The notes under the pieces were generated by a model. That model had not been told where the DNA came from. It made no database searches and worked only from the letters and a program-made list of their open reading frames with translations. From Shinella sp. SUS2 (lineage in GTDB: Bacteria > Pseudomonadota > Alphaproteobacteria > Rhizobiales > Rhizobiaceae), in contig NZ_KQ410724.1 in NCBI RefSeq assembly GCF_001262505.1, positions 186,001-250,000 on the forward strand: 64,000 nucleotides of DNA. The letters run 5' to 3'. Shown in pieces: positions 58,863 through 64,000 of the stretch (position 1 is its first letter; every line of letters begins with the position of its first letter). A program made the position numbers and the translations under genes.

Positions 58863-59954
58863 ATGAGCGCCACGACCGCGACCGCATACCGCAGCCCCAG
58901 TGACACGGACAGGATCGACCGCGACCGCCGCCAGGTACGCCGCTGGCTCGGTTTCGTGCTGTTCACGCTGTTCGTGCTGGTGCTTGTCGGCGGCGCGACG
59001 CGGCTCACCGAATCGGGCCTCTCCATCACCGAGTGGAAGCCGATCCACGGTGTCGTGCCGCCGCTCACCGACGTGGAGTGGCAGGAGGAGTTCGACCTCT
59101 ACAAGCGCATTCCGCAGTACCAGCAGGTCAACAAGGACATGACCGTCGAGGAGTTCAAGACGATCTTCTGGTGGGAATGGGCCCACCGGCTGATCGCCCG
59201 TTCCATCGGCTTCGTCTTCGCCGTGCCGCTCGCCTTCTTCTGGCTGACCGGCCGGATCGAGAAGAAGCTGCGCTGGCCGCTGGTCGGTCTCCTGGCGCTC
59301 GGCGGTTTTCAGGGCTTCATCGGCTGGTGGATGGTCTCGTCGGGCCTTGCCGAACGTGTCTCGGTCAGCCAGTACCGGCTCGCCACACACCTCACCATCG
59401 CCTGTCTGATCTTCGCCTGGACGGCATGGTTGATGCGCGCGCTCTCGCCGCACAGCGACGATGCCGCGCCGACGGACCGTTCTCGCCGCATGGCCGGCAT
59501 CATCGCCTGCATGGCGATCTTCCAGATCTATCTTGGTGCGCTCGTCGCCGGCCTCGACGCGGGCCTCACCTACAACACCTGGCCGCTGATGGACGGCGCC
59601 CTCGTGCCCGGCGGCCTCTTCGTGCAGCAGCCCTGGTGGATCAATCTCTTCGAGAACCCCAAGACGGTACAGTTCGTCCATCGCATCGGCGCCTACGTGC
59701 TCTTTGCCCTCGTCGTCATGCACATGATCGCCTCGCTGCGCGCCGCGCCGGAAACGACGCATGCCCGCCGCGCGCTGGTACTGTTCGGCCTCGTCTGTCT
59801 CCAGGCGACGATCGGCATCCTGACGCTGATCTGGCAGGTGCCGCTCGGCTGGGCGCTGGCGCACCAGGGCGGAGCGCTGGTCGTTCTCGGCTTCGCCATT
59901 GCCCATTGGCGCGGGTTCTACGGTGAGTATCCGCGGGAGATCGCGGACGACTGA
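58863..59954 (+). CDS. ctaA: Heme A synthase (COX15/CtaA)
   Basis: The 363-residue protein has eight membrane segments in two four-helix halves. Conserved motifs include [54 protein letters not shown] and [11 protein letters not shown]. Histidines in the WAHR, ATHL and QFVHR segments are the expected heme ligands. It oxidises the heme O methyl group to make heme A for cytochrome oxidase. AAAGGAG precedes ATG 58863. It is divergent from DUF2842; the 203-base gap between contains GTTTTGCAC twice. Confidence 0.95.
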   Translation: MSATTATAYRSPSDTDRIDRDRRQVRRWLGFVLFTLFVLVLVGGATRLTESGLSITEWKPIHGVVPPLTDVEWQEEFDLYKRIPQYQQVNKDMTVEEFKTIFWWEWAHRLIARSIGFVFAVPLAFFWLTGRIEKKLRWPLVGLLALGGFQGFIGWWMVSSGLAERVSVSQYRLATHLTIACLIFAWTAWLMRALSPHSDDAAPTDRSRRMAGIIACMAIFQIYLGALVAGLDAGLTYNTWPLMDGALVPGGLFVQQPWWINLFENPKTVQFVHRIGAYVLFALVVMHMIASLRAAPETTHARRALVLFGLVCLQATIGILTLIWQVPLGWALAHQGGALVVLGFAIAHWRGFYGEYPREIADD

Positions 59955-59959
59955 TCCGC

Positions 59960-60802
59960 TCAGGCCTGTCTGAGGACGGTGCGGATGGCGGTGGCAACGG
60001 CAAGCTCGTTGCCGCACTCTTCCGTGTCGCCGCCCTCGTCATGCCAGGCCGCCGACAGGCAGCCATAGGCGAAGGCGTAGCGCAGGATGGTGCGGACATC
60101 GCGCTGGAGCGTCTCGGCGAAGACACCGGCCATCGCGGCGATGCGTTCCTCGCTGCGGTTGAGGTCGAAACGGTCGAGCGGGTTGGAGAACATGTTGGCG
60201 ACATCGAGCGCCGCATCGCCGATCAGCCCGGCCGGATCGATGATGAGCCAGCCGCGCGGGCCGTAGACGATGTTCTCGTGATGCAGGTCGCCGTGCAGGG
60301 GCTTGATGTCCCGCTGGTCGGCAATCAGCGCCTCGGCCATGTCCGCCGCTTCGGCGAACGGGCCTGCGAGGCCCTCCCGGCGGTCCCGTTCGGCCTTGTC
60401 GAAGAGGCTTGCGAAATAGCGCGGCAGCGGTTGCAGGCTCGTCGGCGGTGGCGTCTCGGAGGGGCGGTGATACGCGAGAAGCGCCTCCGCGGCGATGCGG
60501 GTCGCGTCCGCATCGCCTTGGGCTTCAAGATGGTCTCGCAAGGTCGTCCTGCCGGCATGTTCCATCAGCAGCATCGTGCCGGTGCGGGCAAGGAGCTTCA
60601 CGCAGCCGACGCCGTCGCGCCAGGCCAGAAAATCCGCGCCGCGCTGGCTGTCTTCCAGAACCTTCGGCTTCAGGTGCTTGACGATCGCAGAAACACCGTC
60701 GGCAAGTGTCACGTCATAGACGCTGCCGGCAACGGTATCGGCGATCGGCTCGGCATTTTCGATCCGCCATTCGGCGGGGAAGGGCGGCAGGCTGCTGCTC
60801 AT
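59960..60802 (-). CDS. APH(6)/hydroxyurea-resistance-type kinase family protein
   Basis: A 280-residue protein with the aminoglycoside phosphotransferase fold: N-lobe ([20 protein letters not shown]), hinge [11 protein letters not shown], catalytic loop [14 protein letters not shown] and metal-binding [15 protein letters not shown]. It resembles the APH(6)/HUR group, but chromosomal rhizobial members beside argC are not known to give resistance. The ATG overlaps the argC stop (ATGA), so it is the last gene of an argC operon. Substrate unknown. Confidence 0.85.
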   Translation of the reverse strand: MSSSLPPFPAEWRIENAEPIADTVAGSVYDVTLADGVSAIVKHLKPKVLEDSQRGADFLAWRDGVGCVKLLARTGTMLLMEHAGRTTLRDHLEAQGDADATRIAAEALLAYHRPSETPPPTSLQPLPRYFASLFDKAERDRREGLAGPFAEAADMAEALIADQRDIKPLHGDLHHENIVYGPRGWLIIDPAGLIGDAALDVANMFSNPLDRFDLNRSEERIAAMAGVFAETLQRDVRTILRYAFAYGCLSAAWHDEGGDTEECGNELAVATAIRTVLRQA

Positions 60803-61731
60803 CCCCTCAGCATCAGGTCCATGTTCTGCACGGCCGCGCCCGAAGCGCCCTTGCCGAGATTGTCGAGCAGGGCGACGAGGTTGACGTGCGGCGCACCTGC
60901 GGTGCCGAAGACGTAGAGCTTCATGCGGTCCGTATCGGCGAGTTCCACGGCGTTGACGCGGGCGAGGTTGGCGCTTTCCTTGAGGTCGACGACCTCGACG
61001 ATATCCTGGCCGGCATAATGCTCCACCAGCGCCTCGTGGATCGAGCCGAGCGAGGCGTGGTCGTTGAGGTCGGCGAGATAGAGCGGCACCTGCACGATCA
61101 TGCCCTGCGGGAATTTTCCGACCGACGGCGAGAAGAGGGGGGCGCGGGCAAGAAGGCCGTGCACCTGCATTTCCGGCACATGCTTGTGCTTCAGTGGCAG
61201 ACCATAAAGGAAGTGCGGCGCGTCGATGGGATCGGGATGGCCTGCCTCCTCCATCTGCGCGATCATCTGCTTGCCGCCGCCCGTATAGCCGGAGACGGCG
61301 TTGACCGTGACCGGGTAATCCTCCGGCAGCAGGCCGGCAAGGCGCAGCGGGCGCAGGAGACCGATCGCACCCGTCGGATAGCAGCCGGGATTGGCGACAT
61401 GGCGGGCGCCGGCGATCTTTTTCGGCTGCTCGCGGTCCATCTCGGCAAAGCCATAGGCCCAGTCGGCGTGGATGCGGTGCGCCGTCGAGGTGTCGATGAT
61501 GCGGACGGAATTGTTGCCGGCAACCATGGCGACGGCTTCCTTCGCCGCATCGTCCGGCAGGCAGAGGATGGCAACGTCGGCACTGTTCAGGAGGTCCTCG
61601 CGCAGCTTGGCATTGCGGCGCTCGGCTTCGGGGATGGAGAGCAGCTCGACATCGTCGCGGCCGGCCATGCGCGTGCGGATCTGCAGGCCCGTCGTGCCGT
61701 GTTCGCCATCGATGAAGATCTTCGGTTTCAT
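60799..61731 (-). CDS. argC: N-acetyl-gamma-glutamyl-phosphate reductase, short type 2
   Basis: The 310-residue enzyme opens with [20 protein letters not shown] (the NADP-binding loop) and has catalytic Cys117 in NPGCYPTG and a [11 protein letters not shown] loop. The shorter length and this loop mark the type-2 form found in Rhizobiales. It reduces N-acetyl-glutamyl-phosphate to the semialdehyde in arginine synthesis. ATG 61731 is preferred to an ATG two codons upstream. It is coupled to the downstream kinase-like gene. Confidence 0.94.
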   Translation of the reverse strand: MKPKIFIDGEHGTTGLQIRTRMAGRDDVELLSIPEAERRNAKLREDLLNSADVAILCLPDDAAKEAVAMVAGNNSVRIIDTSTAHRIHADWAYGFAEMDREQPKKIAGARHVANPGCYPTGAIGLLRPLRLAGLLPEDYPVTVNAVSGYTGGGKQMIAQMEEAGHPDPIDAPHFLYGLPLKHKHVPEMQVHGLLARAPLFSPSVGKFPQGMIVQVPLYLADLNDHASLGSIHEALVEHYAGQDIVEVVDLKESANLARVNAVELADTDRMKLYVFGTAGAPHVNLVALLDNLGKGASGAAVQNMDLMLRG

Positions 61732-61861
61732 CTGCAATCCAATCCTTCAAGAAGCCTGAAAGCATTCCAGCAGAACCGTGCGACGGTTTTGCGTCGCCGC
61801 CTGCGGAAAGCGGTTCCCGGCCGATATAGCCCCTTGGTCCGTCGCATTCAATGTGCTGTTT

Positions 61862-62815
61862 TCAGCGTCGTTCGGCGAGCGCTTCTGCATGCAGCCCCAG
61901 CATGTACATGGCGATGTTGGAAGCGGCGATGGCCGTGATGTCCGCATGGTCATAGGCCGGCGCGACCTCGACCACATCGGACCCGACGATGTTGAGCGCG
62001 CCGAGCTTGCGCAGGACCGACAGGATTTTCGCGCTCGACGGGCCACCCGAAACGGGCGTACCGGTGCCGGGGGCGAAGGCGGGATCGAGGCAGTCGATAT
62101 CGAAGGTCAGGTAGGTCGCACGATCGCCGACGTGATGCACGATCGCATCGGCGATCGCACCGGCGCTCATCTCCTCGACGTCGTAGCCATAGAGGATGCG
62201 GATGCCGCAATCTTCGGGCGCATGGGTGCGGATGCCGATCTGGATCGACGTTTCGGGGTCGAGCAGCCCCTCGCGTACGGCCGTACCGACGAAGGAGCCG
62301 TGGTCGATGCGGCCTTTCTCGTCCGCCCAGGTATCCTGATGCGCGTCGAACTGGACGAGGGAGAGCGGGCCGTATTTTTCCGCATGGGCGCGCAGCAGCG
62401 GCAGCGTGATGAAATGATCGCCGCCGAGCGTCAGCATATAGGCGCCGGACTTCAGGATCTTCTTCGCCTCGCGCTCTATGGTGCCGGGCGTCTTATGGTG
62501 GTTGCCGTAGTCGAGCAGGCAGTCGCCGTAGTCGATGACGGCCATGTCCTCGAAGAGGTCGCGCTCGAAGGGATATTGCGGGTCGTTGTCCATGATGGCA
62601 GAGGCGCGGCGGATCGCCTGCGGCCCGAAGCGCGTGCCCGGCCGGTTGGAGGTGGCGGCATCGAAGGGGATGCCCCAGACCACCGCGTCGACGTCCTTAA
62701 GCACTTTCGTGTAGCGCCGGCGCATGAAGGAGAGGATGCCCGCATGGGTCGGGTCCGAGGCGGCGCTTTTCAGCGTCTTGGCGGTGATGGCGTGGTCGAT
62801 CGTCTTGTTGGCCAT
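61862..62815 (-). CDS. speB: Agmatinase/ureohydrolase
   Basis: A 317-residue ureohydrolase with all manganese-binding motifs: GGDHFITLP, DAHQDTW and SFDIDCLDPA-type sequence (here FDIDCLDPAFAPGTGTPVSG), plus the final VEVAPAYD. Family members hydrolyse agmatine to putrescine and urea; related guanidino substrates are also possible. AGGGA lies before ATG 62815. It is 131 bases upstream of argC and downstream of rpsI, as in other Rhizobiaceae. Confidence 0.92.
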   Translation of the reverse strand: MANKTIDHAITAKTLKSAASDPTHAGILSFMRRRYTKVLKDVDAVVWGIPFDAATSNRPGTRFGPQAIRRASAIMDNDPQYPFERDLFEDMAVIDYGDCLLDYGNHHKTPGTIEREAKKILKSGAYMLTLGGDHFITLPLLRAHAEKYGPLSLVQFDAHQDTWADEKGRIDHGSFVGTAVREGLLDPETSIQIGIRTHAPEDCGIRILYGYDVEEMSAGAIADAIVHHVGDRATYLTFDIDCLDPAFAPGTGTPVSGGPSSAKILSVLRKLGALNIVGSDVVEVAPAYDHADITAIAASNIAMYMLGLHAEALAERR

Positions 62816-62886
62816 GTGTGTCCCTCCGAATTCTGGCGGGACGTTCGCCAATCGCGATCTTGAAGGCAAGGGGTTTCGCGCTGAAA

Positions 62887-62918
62887 AACGAAAAGGCCGG
62901 GGCGAACCCCGGCCTTTC
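62887..62918 (-). terminator. Terminator of the rplM-rpsI operon
   Basis: AAAGGCCGGGG/CCCCGGCCTTT stem with a CGAA-type loop. On the minus strand it is followed by TTTTCGTTTTT, giving a strong intrinsic terminator about 25 bases after the rpsI stop. Confidence 0.85.
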
Positions 62919-62942
62919 CTGAAGAACAAGTCTTCCGAGCGA

Positions 62943-63419
62943 TTAACGCTTGGAGAACTGGAACGAACGACGGGCCTTGGCCTTGCCGTACTTCTTGCGT
63001 TCGACGACGCGCGAGTCGCGGGTCAGGAAGCCGCCCTTCTTGAGGACCGAGCGCAGGCCCGGCTCGAAGTAGGTCAGTGCCTTGGAGATGCCGTGACGAA
63101 CGGCACCGGCCTGGCCGGAGAGGCCGCCGCCGGCGACAGTGGCGTCGATGTCGAACTGGCCGTCACGGGCAGCTGCGACGATCGGCTGCTGCAGGATCAT
63201 CTGCAGAACCGGGCGTGCGAAATAGGCTTCGAACGACTTGCCGTTGACGGTGATCTTGCCGGAGCCCGGCTTGACCCACACGCGGGCGACGGCGTCCTTG
63301 CGCTTGCCGGTGGCGTAGGAACGGCCCTGGGCGTCAACCTTCTTGACGTGAACCGGGGCGGAAGCGGCCGGAGCTGCAGCGGCGACGCCGAGGTCCTTGA
63401 GCGAGGAGAGGTCGGCCAT
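62943..63419 (-). CDS. rpsI: 30S ribosomal protein S9
   Basis: The 158-residue product has the S9 core ([36 protein letters not shown]) and the invariant C-terminus with [11 protein letters not shown], whose final Lys-Arg contacts P-site tRNA. An N-terminal extension of about 30 residues rich in Ala is normal in Alphaproteobacteria. It follows rplM by two bases. Confidence 0.98.
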   Translation of the reverse strand: MADLSSLKDLGVAAAAPAASAPVHVKKVDAQGRSYATGKRKDAVARVWVKPGSGKITVNGKSFEAYFARPVLQMILQQPIVAAARDGQFDIDATVAGGGLSGQAGAVRHGISKALTYFEPGLRSVLKKGGFLTRDSRVVERKKYGKAKARRSFQFSKR

Positions 63420-63421
63420 TA

Positions 63422-63886
63422 TCAGGCGCTCCTTGTGTTCTTGCTGTTCAGCTTGGCGACGTCGAGGGCGACGGGCTGCTGGGCTTCATGCGGGTGGTTG
63501 GAGCCGGCGTAGACGCGCAGGTTCTTCATCTGGCGACGGCCGAGCGGGCCGCGCGGAACCATGCGTTCGACAGCCTTTTCGAGAACGCGCTCCGGGAAGC
63601 GGCCTTCGATGATCTGGCGAGCCGTACGCTCCTTGATGCCGCCCGGGTAACCGGTGTGCCAGTAGTACTTCTTGTCGGAGTACTTCTTGCCGGTGAAGAC
63701 GACCTTGTCGGCGTTGATGACGATGACGTTGTCGCCGTCGTCAACGTGGGGCGTGAAGGTTGCCTTGTGCTTGCCGCGCAGGCGGTTGGCGATGAGGGTA
63801 GCGAGGCGACCGACAACGAGGCCTTCGGCGTCGATGAGGATCCACTTCTTTTCTACCTCGGCGGGCTTCTGTACGAAGGTTGCCAT
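63422..63886 (-). CDS. rplM: 50S ribosomal protein L13
   Basis: A 154-residue protein with L13 signatures ([51 protein letters not shown] segment and [16 protein letters not shown]). L13 is an early 23S rRNA-binding assembly protein. The upstream 63887-64000 is the leader of the rplM-rpsI operon and continues past the window edge; no other gene is seen in it. Confidence 0.98.
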   Translation of the reverse strand: MATFVQKPAEVEKKWILIDAEGLVVGRLATLIANRLRGKHKATFTPHVDDGDNVIVINADKVVFTGKKYSDKKYYWHTGYPGGIKERTARQIIEGRFPERVLEKAVERMVPRGPLGRRQMKNLRVYAGSNHPHEAQQPVALDVAKLNSKNTRSA

Positions 63887-64000
63887 GGGAGATGTCTTTC
63901 TTTTGCGATCCCGAGGCTTTTTGGGCGACGGGCGTTTCTTGTTGCTTGGTTTGGCGTCCTGTGGATACCAAAAAAAACGAACGCAGCCCGAGAGGCCGCG

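Noticed and set aside
59960..60802. Streptomycin or aminoglycoside resistance gene
   Set aside because: The fold matches the kinase family, but chromosomal context next to argC and lack of mobile flanks do not support calling resistance.
60799..61765. Upstream extension of the APH-type kinase through the argC region
   Set aside because: The same frame stays open across argC, but the kinase fold starts at 60802 and argC is conserved on the same strand in another frame.

Overview
The window is GC-rich alphaproteobacterial DNA and looks like a Rhizobiaceae chromosome (Rhizobium, Shinella, Ensifer or Agrobacterium type). The evidence is the host segment at the right: rplM-rpsI, agmatinase, a short type-2 argC, COX15, DUF2842, a tRNA-Pro(GGG) and rhizobial-style polysaccharide genes. 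The genus is an inference. About three quarters of the window is mobile DNA.

Element 1 (left edge to about 31.7 kb) is a prophage of the HK97-like, long non-contractile-tail type; its left end lies outside the window. Left to right it carries an adenine methyltransferase (cut by the window edge), two small early genes, a helix-turn-helix replication protein with iteron-like palindromes inside its coding sequence, a NusG paralog, a structured intergenic region, HNH nuclease, TerS, TerL, portal, ClpP-type protease, major capsid protein, connectors and the tail tube protein. Then come a tail chaperone pair joined by a probable -1 frameshift, a 1720-residue tape measure with an embedded muralytic domain, distal tail proteins, and a lysis block (small lipoprotein, holin candidate, GH108 endolysin, nested Rz/Rz1). 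A KilA-N protein, two small reverse-strand genes and a tyrosine integrase close the element.

Element 2 (32018-47849) is a 15.8 kb island inserted in the 3' end of tRNA-Pro(GGG). A 47-bp direct repeat marks both ends, and near-identical 20-bp AATAAGC-type arm sites lie just inside each end. From the right it carries integrase, an unknown coupled gene, an AlpA/excisionase-like protein, DUF3102, a zinc ribbon, a DUF1376-like replication protein, several unknown genes, and a partial P2-like tail set (chaperone E with a CCCTTTT frameshift to E', TP901-type tape measure, gpD). Its left 4 kb contains broken genes (ParB-like, DUF3102-like) plus a minor tail Z-like gene. No terminase, portal, capsid, sheath or tube gene was recognised, so it is a decayed prophage or possibly a satellite-like element.

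The host region (47850-64000) starts with a GlsB/YeaQ family membrane protein. A polysaccharide locus follows: two GT4 glycosyltransferases, O-antigen ligase/polymerase-like protein, WbaP-like initiating transferase and Wza-like lipoprotein on the minus strand, a divergent Wzc/ExoP-like protein with a degenerate P-loop, and a GNAT/BcsL-type acetyltransferase. Together they could start, extend, polymerise and export an extracellular polysaccharide; no flippase is in view. Housekeeping genes then run to the right edge: NUDIX, DUF2842, COX15, an APH-type kinase, argC, speB, rpsI and rplM.

The most interesting signals are the replication-gene iterons, the NusG paralog followed by a three-way-junction structure and terminator-like hairpin, the two independent tail-chaperone frameshift sites, an inverted repeat enclosing the KilA-N gene's ribosome binding site and start codon, and the unusual gene content of element 2.
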